A DNA stretch of 64,000 nt from an uncultured Bacteroidales bacterium (GCA_900318835.1 ONLW01000005.1:1-64000), one strand, 5' to 3'. Shown: positions 1 to 9,211, counted from the first letter of the stretch. Numbers and translations: made by a program. The notes: a model not told the origin generated them from the letters alone.

Positions 1-210
1 CCCGAACGCTGGCAGGGGAAGGAGGTCCATCTCTACGGCTTCGCGGTTGACTATGAGGGCAATGCAAGCAACACCGTGTATATCGGCATGCTGAAGGAGG
101 AGGAAGCGCCTCAACGGGAGCAAACCCACATGTCCCAGCAGAGGTTAGCCCCCCAGTCCATAAAGCCATGCCCTTACAGGCCAGAAGAAGGTCTTTTGTC
201 GGACGGATAA
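1..210 (+). CDS. DUF6266-like protein, C-terminal fragment
   Basis: The reading frame is open from the first base to TAA at 208-210, giving 69 residues of a gene that begins left of the window. The part VHLYGFAVDYEGNASNTVY has the look of the last beta-strands of DUF6266, a Bacteroidota family of unknown function. After it comes a less ordered polar tail of about 35 residues. A second, complete member of the same kind lies at 43459-44163. The family assignment rests on memory of its C-terminal strand pattern and is tentative. Confidence 0.55.
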   Translation, partial: PERWQGKEVHLYGFAVDYEGNASNTVYIGMLKEEEAPQREQTHMSQQRLAPQSIKPCPYRPEEGLLSDG

Positions 211-217
211 AACTTTT

Positions 218-249
218 TTTGGTCATGTCAGATTGATTTTGTATTTTTG
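218..249 (+). promoter_or_regulatory. Bacteroidota-type promoter of the purD operon
   Basis: TTTG at 218-221 and TATTTTTG at 242-249 are 20 nt apart, matching the -33/-7 consensus of the Bacteroidota primary sigma factor. The purD start lies 34 nt further on. Confidence 0.75.
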
Positions 250-283
250 CATTTTATTTTAGATACAAAAGATATATAGCAAT

Positions 284-1591
284 ATGAATATTCTACTCCT
301 CGGATCGGGCGGACGCGAACATGCAATAGCCTATAAAATAGCACAAAGTCCTCAGTGCAGCCAGCTCTTCATAGCCCCTGGCAACGCGGGTACGGAGAAG
401 GTGGGCGAGAACGTGAAAGTCGACATCAACGACTTCGAGGCCGTGGGACAGTTCGCCATCACCCATAGGGTGGAAATGATGGTGGTGGGTCCCGAAGCGC
501 CACTGGTGGGCGGTATTGCCGACTACTTCGCCAGCCAGCCCTTGCTGAAGAACATCATGGTCATCGGCCCCTCGAAGCAGGGCGCCATGCTGGAAGGCAG
601 CAAGGACTATGCCAAAGCCTTCATGCTGAGACACAACATCCCCACGGCGCGCTACCGCACCTTCACCGCCGAGACCCTGGCCGACGGCGAGAAGTTCCTC
701 GAAACCCTCGAAGCGCCCTATGTGCTCAAGGCCGACGGCTTGGCTGCCGGCAAGGGGGTTCTCATTGAAAACGACCTGGCCACTGCCAAAGCCAACCTGC
801 GCGAGATGCTTAAGCAACGCAAGTTTGGCGACGCCTCGGCCAGCGTGGTGATTGAGGAATACCTCGATGGCATCGAGATGAGCATCTTCGTGCTCACCGA
901 CGGCAGCCACTACCTGTTGTTGCCCTCGGCCAAAGACTACAAGCGCATCGGCGAGGGCGACACCGGATTGAACACCGGCGGAATGGGTTCCGTCAGTCCT
1001 GTGCCTTTCGCCGACAAAGCCTTCATGAAGAAGGTGGAGGACCGCATCGTGAAACCCACCGTCCGCGGTCTGCGCGACGAGAAGATTCCCTACTGCGGAT
1101 TCATCTTTATCGGCCTGATGTGCAAGAACATCGACACTCCCGAAGCCGAACCCTACGTCATCGAATACAACGTCCGCATGGGCGATCCGGAGACCGAAAG
1201 CGTCTTCCCGCGCATCAAGAACGACGTGGTGGAACTCTTCGAGAACGCAGCCCACGGCAATCTCGACGGTTGCAAGATGGAGGTGGACCCCAGGACGGCA
1301 GCCTGCGTGATGATGGTGGCCGGCGGCTACCCTGAAAGTTACAGGAAAGGCGACCTCATCGACCTCGGCGCCGACGATGACACCCTCATATTCCACTGCG
1401 GCACTAAACGCAACGACCTGGGCAAGCTGGTGACCAACGGCGGCCGCGTACTCTGCGCCACCTCTTTGGCCAACAGCCTCCCCGAAGCACTGCTAAAGAG
1501 CTACAACCGCAGCATGGCCATCAACTGGGACGGCAAATACTATCGCCGCGACATCGGACAAGACCTGCTTAAGCTGATACAGGAAGGGTGA
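284..1591 (+). CDS. purD: Phosphoribosylamine-glycine ligase (GARS)
   Basis: This cytoplasmic ATP-grasp enzyme joins glycine to phosphoribosylamine with ATP hydrolysis, the second step of purine synthesis. The 435 residues are normal full length. The N-terminal GSGGREHAI motif (residues 7-15), the ATP-grasp core (about 105-290) with the KADGLAAGKGV loop, and the NVRMGDPE metal-binding segment are all present. It is the first gene of a tight + strand run; its stop overlaps the GTG start of the next gene. A well-placed promoter precedes it. Confidence 0.97.
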   Translation: MNILLLGSGGREHAIAYKIAQSPQCSQLFIAPGNAGTEKVGENVKVDINDFEAVGQFAITHRVEMMVVGPEAPLVGGIADYFASQPLLKNIMVIGPSKQGAMLEGSKDYAKAFMLRHNIPTARYRTFTAETLADGEKFLETLEAPYVLKADGLAAGKGVLIENDLATAKANLREMLKQRKFGDASASVVIEEYLDGIEMSIFVLTDGSHYLLLPSAKDYKRIGEGDTGLNTGGMGSVSPVPFADKAFMKKVEDRIVKPTVRGLRDEKIPYCGFIFIGLMCKNIDTPEAEPYVIEYNVRMGDPETESVFPRIKNDVVELFENAAHGNLDGCKMEVDPRTAACVMMVAGGYPESYRKGDLIDLGADDDTLIFHCGTKRNDLGKLVTNGGRVLCATSLANSLPEALLKSYNRSMAINWDGKYYRRDIGQDLLKLIQEG

Positions 1592-2514
1592 GACGGGCAA
1601 ATCCTAGGATAGCTGTGGGTCACGCGGCGGCGGCAGCGGCATATGTCATCTTTGGCATCAATGTCGTGGTATGTCGCGACATCGCCACCGATGGCGGCAT
1701 TGAGCCCATCGTGCTCTTCGCCATGAGGGCATTGGTGGCCGGTGGGCTATTTTGGCTGGTGTCTTTCTTCATGCCCAAAGAAAGAGTGCCCTGGAAGGAC
1801 CTGCTGAAGCTGGCGGGTGCCGGATTTCTGGGGCTCTTCATGCCACAGTTGACGTTCCTCCACGCCATTGCCCACACCACACCCGTCGACCTCTCGGTGA
1901 TGAGCACCACCACGCCCATCTTCACCATGTTCGTGGCAGCCATTTTCCTCCGGGAACCCATCACATGGAAGAAAGCCCTTGGAGTGGCCTTGAGTTTCGG
2001 TGGCATATTGTGGCTGATCCTGCAAAGCACATTCGGTGGCAATGGAGCGTCGGAGACAGAGCCCATAGGCATCATGTTCTGCTTTGCCAACTATACTGTA
2101 TTTGCCCTCTATCTGGGTACCTGCCGCAACCTCATCGCACGCTACTCGGTGGTGACGAGCATGAAATGGATGTTCCTCTTCTCGTTTATCCTGGCCATTC
2201 CCTTCGCTCTGCCGCACCTGTCGGCGACCAACTTTACCGCGGTGCCTGATTATGTGTGGTGGGAGATAGGCTTCATGATATTCTTCTCAACCTTCATCGC
2301 CTACTACCTCATTCCTGTGGGACAACAGCGCATCAGGCCCACGCTGGTGAGCATGTACGGTTACCTGCAACCCATCATAGCCATCGCCGTGGCCATTTGG
2401 ACAGGCATGGACCGCTTGACCTTCACCAAGATACTGGCCGCCCTGCTAGTGTTTACCGGCGTGTGGGTGGTCAACCAGAGCCGTGCGGCGGCACAAACTA
2501 AAAAAACTACATGA
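1588..2514 (+). CDS. EamA/DMT family transporter
   Basis: This inner membrane protein of 308 residues has about ten hydrophobic segments arranged as two repeats of five, the layout of the drug/metabolite transporter (EamA) superfamily. The substrate cannot be predicted. The start is GTG at 1588, overlapping the purD stop in a GTGA arrangement, so translation is probably coupled. Residues such as STTTPIFTMFVAAIFLREP fit the conserved end of the first EamA repeat. The next gene begins 2 nt downstream. Confidence 0.88.
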   Translation: MRRANPRIAVGHAAAAAAYVIFGINVVVCRDIATDGGIEPIVLFAMRALVAGGLFWLVSFFMPKERVPWKDLLKLAGAGFLGLFMPQLTFLHAIAHTTPVDLSVMSTTTPIFTMFVAAIFLREPITWKKALGVALSFGGILWLILQSTFGGNGASETEPIGIMFCFANYTVFALYLGTCRNLIARYSVVTSMKWMFLFSFILAIPFALPHLSATNFTAVPDYVWWEIGFMIFFSTFIAYYLIPVGQQRIRPTLVSMYGYLQPIIAIAVAIWTGMDRLTFTKILAALLVFTGVWVVNQSRAAAQTKKTT

Positions 2515-2515
2515 T

Positions 2516-4138
2516 ATGAATTCTGAGAACAGAGACTCTAACAACGGAAGCAAAATACTGGTCATCATTGCCATGGTGATGGGCGTAATTATCGGTCTGA
2601 TGTTCGGCTCACACCAGAATGGCGAGCCTACGGCCGAACATAGCTCGTTGCAAGGCAAGATGAGCGAAGTGCTCAATCTGGTGGAGCGTCAGTATGTGGA
2701 CTCTGTCGATGTCGACTCGCTCAGCGAGCGTCTGGTGGGTGTGATGCTCGGCAATCTGGACCCACACAGCACCTACCTCACCGCCCGCGAAACCGAACGT
2801 ACCGCCGAGCTGATGCGTGGCAACTTCGAGGGCGTGGGACTTGTGCTTCGCCGAGAAGGAGACTCCACCTACATCGGACAAGTGATGAATGACGGTCCCT
2901 CAGCCGGGTCGGGACTGATGCCCGGTGACCTGATTTGGAAGGTCGACGGGGTGCAGGTGAGCGGTGTAAAGATGCCTGCCGACACTGTGGTGGCGCGCCT
3001 GCGCGGTCCACGGCGCTCGAAAGTTAAAATCGAGATACAACGCTACTCGGACACTCAGTCAGCTGGTCATTCGGCCACTCTTGATTTCATCATCCGCCGC
3101 GGGGTAGTCAGTCACAAGTCGCTTTCCTATAGCGGCATGCTCGACGACACCACCGGTTATATCATGCTCTCCACATTCTCGTCGACCAGCTACGACGAGT
3201 TTCATGACGCTCTGCGCGAGTTGGTGAAGAACGGAATGAAACACCTTATTTTTGATTTGCGTGGCAATACTGGCGGCTCACTTGAGAGTGCCGTGGGCAT
3301 TGCCAACGAGATGCTTCCCGCCGGCAGTCTCATCGTCTACACCCAAGGAGCTCACCAGCGACGCAACAACGTATATGCCCACCGTGGGGGTCTGTTCACC
3401 GAAGGAAAGGTAACGGTGATGGTCGACGAAGGCTCAGCCTCAGCCAGCGAGGTGGTCAGCGGTGCCCTGCAAGACAACGACCGCGCCACCATCGTAGGTC
3501 GTCGCACCTTCGGCAAAGGACTGGTGCAACGCGAATTCGAGCTAGCCGACGGCTCTTCGGTGCTGCTCACCATAGCTCGCTACTACACCCCTTCGGGTCG
3601 TTCCATCCAACGTCCATACAGCGAAGGAACCGACGAATACTATCGCGACTATATCAACCAGCTGATGGAAGAGTCATATGCCGACAACCCCACATTGCAT
3701 GTTACCGACTCTACACCCTATTACACCGTGGGCGGCCGTGTGGTTTACGGTGGTGGCGGCATCTTCCCCGACAAACTCATCCCCTACCGTAAAGATGCCT
3801 CTTTTGCCTACTACAACAAACTCGCATCCAAGGGGATTCTCTCCAAAGTGGCCTTTGAGGAGGTGCGCATGAATGCCGAAAAATGGATGAAACAATATCC
3901 TACCGCCGATGACTTCTGTCGCTACTTCAAACTGAACGAATATGTCATCCCGCATGTGGTAAAGCTCGGCGAGAAAGAAGGCATCCCTGTCGACAACAAG
4001 GGTCTCACCGCCCAGCGTCACCTGATGAGCACCATGATCAAGGCCTACATCGGCGACTTCCTCTACGGACAAAAAGCATTCTACCGCACCTACCTCCCAG
4101 AGGATGAAGATTTGAAACAAATAAGAGTAATAAAATAG
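2516..4138 (+). CDS. S41 family carboxyl-terminal processing protease
   Basis: This periplasmic serine protease of the CtpA/Prc type has 540 residues. An N-terminal membrane anchor (about 12-30) is followed by a PDZ domain (about 95-180) and the S41 catalytic domain. The catalytic serine sits in DEGSASASE (near 307) and the general-base lysine in GRRTFGKG (near 332). I chose ATG at 2516 rather than the in-frame codon at 2483, because this start removes the overlap with the transporter gene and leads straight into the anchor. Such proteases trim or degrade envelope proteins; the substrate is unknown. Confidence 0.92.
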   Translation: MNSENRDSNNGSKILVIIAMVMGVIIGLMFGSHQNGEPTAEHSSLQGKMSEVLNLVERQYVDSVDVDSLSERLVGVMLGNLDPHSTYLTARETERTAELMRGNFEGVGLVLRREGDSTYIGQVMNDGPSAGSGLMPGDLIWKVDGVQVSGVKMPADTVVARLRGPRRSKVKIEIQRYSDTQSAGHSATLDFIIRRGVVSHKSLSYSGMLDDTTGYIMLSTFSSTSYDEFHDALRELVKNGMKHLIFDLRGNTGGSLESAVGIANEMLPAGSLIVYTQGAHQRRNNVYAHRGGLFTEGKVTVMVDEGSASASEVVSGALQDNDRATIVGRRTFGKGLVQREFELADGSSVLLTIARYYTPSGRSIQRPYSEGTDEYYRDYINQLMEESYADNPTLHVTDSTPYYTVGGRVVYGGGGIFPDKLIPYRKDASFAYYNKLASKGILSKVAFEEVRMNAEKWMKQYPTADDFCRYFKLNEYVIPHVVKLGEKEGIPVDNKGLTAQRHLMSTMIKAYIGDFLYGQKAFYRTYLPEDEDLKQIRVIK

Positions 4139-4164
4139 AAACAAACACTAGATACAAAATAACC

Positions 4165-5211
4165 ATGAAACACCTGTTTATTATCATCACCGTTCTGGCG
4201 ACCTTTACGGCCAGCGCCCAGAAGAGTTCCCTTACCTGCACATTCAACGGGCTTGAGTCAGACACACGCGTCGTAGTGAGCGAAGCCCAGGGAGGCCGAT
4301 TGGTACCCACCGACACCCTCACCCCCGACGACAGAGGACAAATCAAGCTGGACCGTACTGTTACCAATTCGCTCATGCTGGCCCTCAGCCTTACCAAGAG
4401 TAACAGTCCTTACATCCATGTCATCATGTTGCCCAAAGAGAAGATTACCCTCAGCGTAAATTACATGCCGACACTTAACCACCTTGATATCTCCTCTGTC
4501 AAAGGGTCGGACAACATGGCAGTGTATAAAAAATTCACCAATCTCATCACCGCAGCCCACCTGCAGGATCAACCCGGCAGCAACGCAGCCTCATTCATCG
4601 AGTTCGGTCTCGACACACTTCTCTCGAACAACCCCTCTGTGCTGATGAGCGCCTTTTTGGTAACCTATTTCGAGAAAGCCTTCGAACAATACGCCGAGTT
4701 ATATAAGAAAATCCGCGACGCCCTCATCGAACGCTGGCCCAACAACGAGTTTGTACAGCACCTCGATAGCCGCCTGCGTTCTGTGTTACTTCCCGGCATG
4801 GAAGCTCCCAACATAGAAATGACCGACCGCGACGGCAAGATGCGCCGTTTGAGCGACCTACGCGGGAAGGTGGTTCTCATCGACTTCTGGGCCTCCTGGT
4901 GCCGCCCCTGCCGCATGGAAAACCCCAACGTGGTGCGTCTCTACCGACTCTACCATTACAAAGGCTTCGAAGTCTTCAGTGTCTCTCTTGACAACAACCG
5001 CGACGCATGGCTCAAAGCCATCGAAGACGACCACTTGACGTGGCCCAACCATGTCAGCGACCTACGGGGCTGGAGCTCCGCCGCCGGACGTCTCTACGGC
5101 ATCCAGTCCATCCCCTCCACCGTCCTCATCGACAAAGAGGGCAAGGTGTTGGCACGCAATTTGCGGGGACAAGATTTAGAAAACAAACTTAAAGAGATAT
5201 TCGCAGAATGA
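4165..5211 (+). CDS. TlpA-like thiol-disulfide oxidoreductase with DUF4369-type N-terminus
   Basis: The 348-residue protein has a signal peptide (about 1-18, ending TASA), a DUF4369-like beta domain (about 20-115), a helical linker and a C-terminal thioredoxin fold of the TlpA/AhpC-TSA class. The redox motif is WCRPC near residues 244-248, within DFWASWCRPCRMENP. It probably works in the periplasm as a thiol reductant; Bacteroidota carry many such proteins and partners cannot be inferred. The stop overlaps the ATG of the following mrp gene (ATGA). Confidence 0.9.
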   Translation: MKHLFIIITVLATFTASAQKSSLTCTFNGLESDTRVVVSEAQGGRLVPTDTLTPDDRGQIKLDRTVTNSLMLALSLTKSNSPYIHVIMLPKEKITLSVNYMPTLNHLDISSVKGSDNMAVYKKFTNLITAAHLQDQPGSNAASFIEFGLDTLLSNNPSVLMSAFLVTYFEKAFEQYAELYKKIRDALIERWPNNEFVQHLDSRLRSVLLPGMEAPNIEMTDRDGKMRRLSDLRGKVVLIDFWASWCRPCRMENPNVVRLYRLYHYKGFEVFSVSLDNNRDAWLKAIEDDHLTWPNHVSDLRGWSSAAGRLYGIQSIPSTVLIDKEGKVLARNLRGQDLENKLKEIFAE

Positions 5212-6287
5212 TTACAACAACACAGATAGAGATGGCCCTAGGCCATGTCAACGACCCCGACCTCGGCCGTAGCCTCACAGAGCTCGGCATGATTGAGAAC
5301 ATCAAGGTGGACGGCACGAAGGTAAGTTTCGACCTGGTGCTCACCACCCCTGCCTGTCCCATGAAAAAGAAGATGAGTGACGATTGTGTCAACGCCATCC
5401 ACGAACTGGTTGACCGCAACGCCGAGGTAGAAATCAATCTCACCAGCAAGCCACAACCCGACCCCAAAGAAGAATTTCGCGAGGTGCTTAAGAATGTCCA
5501 CCACATTATTGCCGTAGCCTCGGGCAAAGGCGGCGTCGGCAAGAGCACCGTAGCCGCCAACCTGGCAGTATCTCTCGCCAAGAGTGGCGCCAAGGTGGCC
5601 CTAATCGATGCCGACATCTATGGGCCCTCAGTCCCCATCATGTTCGACATCAAAGGCGAAGAGGTCTACGGCCACCACGTGGGCGACAAAACCTATATGC
5701 TCCCCATTGAAAAATACGGCATCAAACTGATGAGTGTAGGCTTCTTTGTCGACGCCACCAAAGCCCTTGCCTGGCGCGGACCCATGGCCAGTGGCGCCCT
5801 GAAGCAGATTGTCGGCGAGACCTGGTGGGACGAGATTGACTATATGGTGGTCGACATGCCTCCGGGAACCGGCGACATCCAACTCACCTTGGCCCAAACC
5901 CTTCCCGTCACCGGCGCCATCATCGTCAGCACTCCCCAGCAGGTGGCCCTGGCCGACGTAGTGCGCGGCGTAGAACTCTTCCGCAACGAAGCCGTCAACA
6001 TCCCCGTCCTCGGATTCGTCGAAAACATGGCCTACTTCACCCCTGCCGAACTGCCGAACAACAAATACTACATCTTTGGCAACGGCGGTTGCCGCAAGCT
6101 GGCCGAGGAGATGAACATCCCCCTGCTTGGCGAAATTCCTCTGGTGCAAAGCATTGCCGAGAGCGGTGACAGCGGAAAACCCGCGGCCCTCTTCAATCCA
6201 GCACAGACTCAGGACCCCGTGCGCGATGCCTTCGACGCCCTCGCACAAAACACCATCAAAGAGATTTGCAAACTTAACCTGAAATAA
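5208..6287 (+). CDS. Mrp/ApbC-type iron-sulfur carrier ATPase
   Basis: The 359-residue cytoplasmic P-loop ATPase has an N-terminal MIP18 (DUF59) domain (about 1-80) and a Mrp/NBP35 domain with the deviant Walker A GKGGVGKST (about 105-113). This family binds and hands over Fe-S clusters. The CxxC pair that holds the bridging cluster in many Mrp proteins is not visible at the usual place: after ENMAYFTP the sequence reads AELPNNKYY. The NifU-like gene 2 nt downstream supports a role in Fe-S maturation. Confidence 0.9.
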   Translation: MITTTQIEMALGHVNDPDLGRSLTELGMIENIKVDGTKVSFDLVLTTPACPMKKKMSDDCVNAIHELVDRNAEVEINLTSKPQPDPKEEFREVLKNVHHIIAVASGKGGVGKSTVAANLAVSLAKSGAKVALIDADIYGPSVPIMFDIKGEEVYGHHVGDKTYMLPIEKYGIKLMSVGFFVDATKALAWRGPMASGALKQIVGETWWDEIDYMVVDMPPGTGDIQLTLAQTLPVTGAIIVSTPQQVALADVVRGVELFRNEAVNIPVLGFVENMAYFTPAELPNNKYYIFGNGGCRKLAEEMNIPLLGEIPLVQSIAESGDSGKPAALFNPAQTQDPVRDAFDALAQNTIKEICKLNLK

Positions 6288-6289
6288 TT

Positions 6290-6535
6290 ATGACCGACCA
6301 AGAGAAACCCATCGTTGAGCAGAAAGTAAAGAACGCTTTGGCCCAGATTCGCCCCTACCTGCAGCAGGACGGCGGCGACGTGGAATATGTTGACATGACC
6401 GCTGAAGGCGTGGTCATTGTGAAACTCAAAGGCCACTGCCATTCTTGCCCCCACGCCATGGCCACCCTCAAGCAGGGCATCGAGGCCGCCCTTAAGAAAG
6501 TTATCCCTGAAGTAAAATCCGTCGAGAAGATATGA
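6290..6535 (+). CDS. NifU C-terminal domain protein
   Basis: This 81-residue protein consists only of the NifU C-terminal (Nfu) domain. The cluster-binding cysteines are C50 and C53 in GHCHSCPHA, with the family's QDGGDVEYV segment before them. It probably acts as an Fe-S scaffold or carrier, together with the Mrp protein encoded just upstream. The stop overlaps the ATG of the next gene (ATGA). Confidence 0.92.
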   Translation: MTDQEKPIVEQKVKNALAQIRPYLQQDGGDVEYVDMTAEGVVIVKLKGHCHSCPHAMATLKQGIEAALKKVIPEVKSVEKI

Positions 6536-7077
6536 TATACACCAAAACAGGCGACCGCGGCACCACCTCGCTCGTGGGAGGTAGTCGTGTGGCCAAGGAT
6601 GACCACCGCGTGGAAGCATACGGCACCGTCGACGAGCTCAACTCCCATATTGGCCTTTTGGCCGAGATGTTCCGCTCCTCTCAAGGCGGCTATTACGACG
6701 AGTTGAAGGCCGTACAGCACAACCTCTTCACCCTCCAGACCCTTCTGGCCACCGAAGACGAGACCATCTACGCCCGTCTGCCACAGCTGGAAGAAGATGA
6801 GGTAGAGATTCTTGAACGCCAGATAGACACCATCACCGATCTGCTACCCAAACTGCAGAACTTCGTCATCGCCGGAGGCAACATCACTGGCGCCCAGTGC
6901 CATGTCTGCCGCACCGTCTGCCGCCGTGCCGAGAGATGTGTCGTCACCCTTGCCCGTGAGGCCAAAATCGACGATGTTATCATGCGTTACCTCAACCGCC
7001 TTTCCGACTACCTTTTCGTCCTCGGAAGACGGGCCGTAGTTGCCGAAGGCAAGCAAGAAGATTTGTATATCAGTTAA
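6532..7077 (+). CDS. Cob(I)yrinic acid a,c-diamide adenosyltransferase, PduO type
   Basis: The 181-residue protein starts with YTKTGDRGTTSLVGG, the ATP-binding signature of PduO-type adenosyltransferases, and has the VDELNSHIG and RRAERCVV helices of the trimeric fold. It transfers adenosyl from ATP to cob(I)alamin, making coenzyme B12 for enzymes such as methylmalonyl-CoA mutase. It is the last gene of the run that starts with purD; a new promoter follows. Confidence 0.93.
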   Translation: MIYTKTGDRGTTSLVGGSRVAKDDHRVEAYGTVDELNSHIGLLAEMFRSSQGGYYDELKAVQHNLFTLQTLLATEDETIYARLPQLEEDEVEILERQIDTITDLLPKLQNFVIAGGNITGAQCHVCRTVCRRAERCVVTLAREAKIDDVIMRYLNRLSDYLFVLGRRAVVAEGKQEDLYIS

Positions 7078-7089
7078 TTGTAAAAAAAA

Positions 7090-7120
7090 TTTGTCAGTTC
7101 CGAAAATTCATGTACCTTTG
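7090..7120 (+). promoter_or_regulatory. Bacteroidota-type promoter
   Basis: TTTG at 7090-7093 and TACCTTTG at 7113-7120 are 19 nt apart. The next start codon is at 7157. Confidence 0.75.
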
Positions 7121-7156
7121 CACGATTTTTCAGAAAGAAACAGACATTTTTAGAGT

Positions 7157-7378
7157 ATGTATTGGACACTTGAATTAGCATCGAAATTGGAAGACGCTCC
7201 TTGGCCCGCCACCAAGGAGGAGCTCATTGACTACGCCCAGCGCACCGGCGCTCCCATGGAGGTTGTGGAGAACCTCATGGAGATTGAGGATGAAGGCGAC
7301 CAGTACGAGAGTATCGAGGATATCTGGCCCGACTATCCCACCAAGGAGGACTTTTTCTTTGAAGAAGACGAATATTAA
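7157..7378 (+). CDS. Small acidic DUF2795-type protein
   Basis: This 73-residue, strongly acidic protein carries a helical segment (PATKEELIDYAQRTGAP, about 18-34) like the DUF2795 helix pair, then an acidic tail ending EEDEY. Proteins of this size and shape are common in Bacteroidales; their function is unknown to me. It has its own promoter and overlaps the start of the next gene by about 20 nt. Confidence 0.8.
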   Translation: MYWTLELASKLEDAPWPATKEELIDYAQRTGAPMEVVENLMEIEDEGDQYESIEDIWPDYPTKEDFFFEEDEY

Positions 7379-8177
7379 TAGTACCAGCACGGGCCGCTCA
7401 ACAAGCTCGCGCACCATATCCATTATAGGGTCAGGCAATGTGGCCACCCACCTTGCCCTCGCCCTCCATCAAGCCGGCCACACCATCCGGCAAGTCTTTT
7501 CGCGTGAGTTCGACCACGCCTCACTACTGGCTTCACGTATTGGAGCTCAACCCATCAACAAGATCGACCTGCTCGACAGCCTGTCGGACGTCTACATTCT
7601 GGCTGTCAACGATGACGCACTCTACGACCTTGCTCTTGACCTCCATCCCACTGACGCATTGATTATCCACACCTCCGGAAGCACCCCCGCCTCGGTTCTC
7701 AAGCCCATCTCGCGCCGCCACGGTGTCGTATGGTCACCTCAGACCTTCGTGCGCGACCTCGCCTTGGACTATAGCCGACTGCCTCTTTGCATCGAAGGTA
7801 GCGATCCCGACGTCGAGGCCAACATCGAGGCGCTTTTTTCCACCATCAGCAATCACATTTACCATCTTGATTTTGAGCAGCGCCGCTGGGCACACCTGGC
7901 AGCCGTGATGGTCAACAATTTCGGTAACGCTATCAACGCCTTGGCTCAGGATTTGTCGGGAAAGCACGGCATCGACTTCTCCATGCTGCGTCCCTTGGCC
8001 GAGATGACTGTCAAAAAGATGGACTATGGCCCCCTATGGGCACAGCAGACAGGCCCTGCCCGACGCCACGACCAGAAAACCATCGACGCCCAGCGCCGAC
8101 TTCTGGCCAACGATCCCAAGATGCTACAACTATACGACATGATGACCGAAATAATACAGTCCCATGACATTCATTGA
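7359..8177 (+). CDS. Rossmann-fold/DUF2520 domain protein
   Basis: The product (about 272 residues) begins with a dinucleotide-binding fold, ISIIGSGNVATHLA, followed by a helical DUF2520 domain, as in predicted NADP-dependent oxidoreductases related to pyrroline-5-carboxylate reductase. Its reaction is unknown. No ATG fits the family's N-terminus. The best start is TTG at 7359, with AAGGAGGA just upstream, although that stretch also codes for the preceding gene and Bacteroidota seldom depend on such sites. The 3' end overlaps tatD by 14 nt. Confidence 0.85.
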   Translation: MKKTNINSTSTGRSTSSRTISIIGSGNVATHLALALHQAGHTIRQVFSREFDHASLLASRIGAQPINKIDLLDSLSDVYILAVNDDALYDLALDLHPTDALIIHTSGSTPASVLKPISRRHGVVWSPQTFVRDLALDYSRLPLCIEGSDPDVEANIEALFSTISNHIYHLDFEQRRWAHLAAVMVNNFGNAINALAQDLSGKHGIDFSMLRPLAEMTVKKMDYGPLWAQQTGPARRHDQKTIDAQRRLLANDPKMLQLYDMMTEIIQSHDIH

Positions 8178-8937
8178 CACCCACTGCCACCTCTACGACG
8201 AAGCCTTTGATGCCGACCGCGACGATGCCGTGCAGCGGGCCCTCGACACCGGTGTCACCACCATGCTTCTTCCCGACATCGACAGCACATCCACACCCGC
8301 CCTCGATGCTCTCTATAATGCTTACCCTCAACACTTCCGCCGCATGACCGGCCTCCACCCCACCTCCGTCAAAGAAGATTATGAAGACGAACTCCAACAT
8401 GTCCACGACCGCCTTATCTCGCCGACAGAAAAATTCATCGCCGTGGGCGAGATTGGAATGGACCTTTACTGGGATCGCACCTTCGAGGCCCAGCAGCGCG
8501 AGGTGTTGAAAACCCAACTGCAGTGGGCCACCGACCTCGACCTCCCCGTCTGCCTCCATATCCGCAAGGCCCACAATGAGGTCTTCGCACTATTGCGCGA
8601 AATAAATCGTCCGGTATGGCGTGGCGTCATGCACTGTTTCGGAGGCAGTGTACAGGAAGCACAGCGGGCCCTCGAAATGGGCTTCCATCTCGGCATCGGC
8701 GGCGTGGTAACCTTCAAAAACGCCACCATGGCCGAAGTTGTCAAAGCCGCCCCCCTCGACCGCCTCCTCCTCGAGACCGACGCCCCCTACCTCTCCCCCG
8801 TCCCCCACCGCGGCCAGCGCAACGAAAGTTCCTACATTCCCCTCATTGCACAAAAGGTCGCCGACCTGCGAGGCATCTCCCTCGCCGAGGTCGCCGACGT
8901 TACCACCGCCTCCGCCGCGGAGCTTTTCTCCCTTTAA
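8164..8937 (+). CDS. tatD: TatD family metal-dependent hydrolase
   Basis: The 257-residue TIM-barrel metallohydrolase has the TatD features: metal-binding DTHCHL near the N-terminus, GEIGMDLYW (the bridging glutamate), LHIRKAH, MHCFGG and the LLLETDAPYL aspartate. TatD proteins have 3'-5' DNase and other hydrolase activities; the physiological role here is open. It overlaps the DUF2520 gene by 14 nt and is probably co-translated with it. A palindromic repeat element follows the stop. Confidence 0.93.
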   Translation: MTFIDTHCHLYDEAFDADRDDAVQRALDTGVTTMLLPDIDSTSTPALDALYNAYPQHFRRMTGLHPTSVKEDYEDELQHVHDRLISPTEKFIAVGEIGMDLYWDRTFEAQQREVLKTQLQWATDLDLPVCLHIRKAHNEVFALLREINRPVWRGVMHCFGGSVQEAQRALEMGFHLGIGGVVTFKNATMAEVVKAAPLDRLLLETDAPYLSPVPHRGQRNESSYIPLIAQKVADLRGISLAEVADVTTASAAELFSL

Positions 8938-9007
8938 TTTTCTTTTTTTCTTAAAATGATGGTAAAAAACAGGCGAAACAGCCTTGATACCGTCTTGACA
9001 CCAACTG

Positions 9008-9098
9008 GCTATAAACCAGTTATCAACCCCTTACCAACTCCTAATCAACTCCTACCAAGGTAGGAGTTGATAGGGTGTTGGTAGGCCGATGGTAGGTA
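9008..9098. repeat. Inverted 11-bp-unit repeat element, copy 1
   Basis: An ATAAACCAGT start is followed by three 11-bp units of the form TAnCAACYCCT, a centre around 9056-9061, and inverted units (GTAGGAGTTGA and relatives). It can form a long hairpin. It lies between tatD and the promoter of the next gene. Related copies are at 17781, 45879 and 60798. Confidence 0.85.
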
Positions 9099-9144
9099 TT
9101 TTGTGTTTTTTTCACCCTTTTTATAATATATACAATATTATTTG

Positions 9145-9152
9145 TATATTTG
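9145..9152 (+). promoter_or_regulatory. -7 box upstream of the carboxyltransferase gene
   Basis: TATATTTG at 9145-9152 matches TAnnTTTG and lies 59 nt before the ATG. No good -33 TTTG is seen at the right distance. Confidence 0.55.
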
Positions 9153-9211
9153 CACATCCTCAATTTATTGTTAAATTGGGGTAATGTTTTTTGAATCAAA
9201 AGATTAATGCA

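Noticed and set aside
293..1396. 367-aa open frame antisense to purD
   Set aside because: Long antisense frames arise here from GC-rich codon bias; the product is a low-complexity H/V/G-rich string and purD on the other strand is unambiguous.
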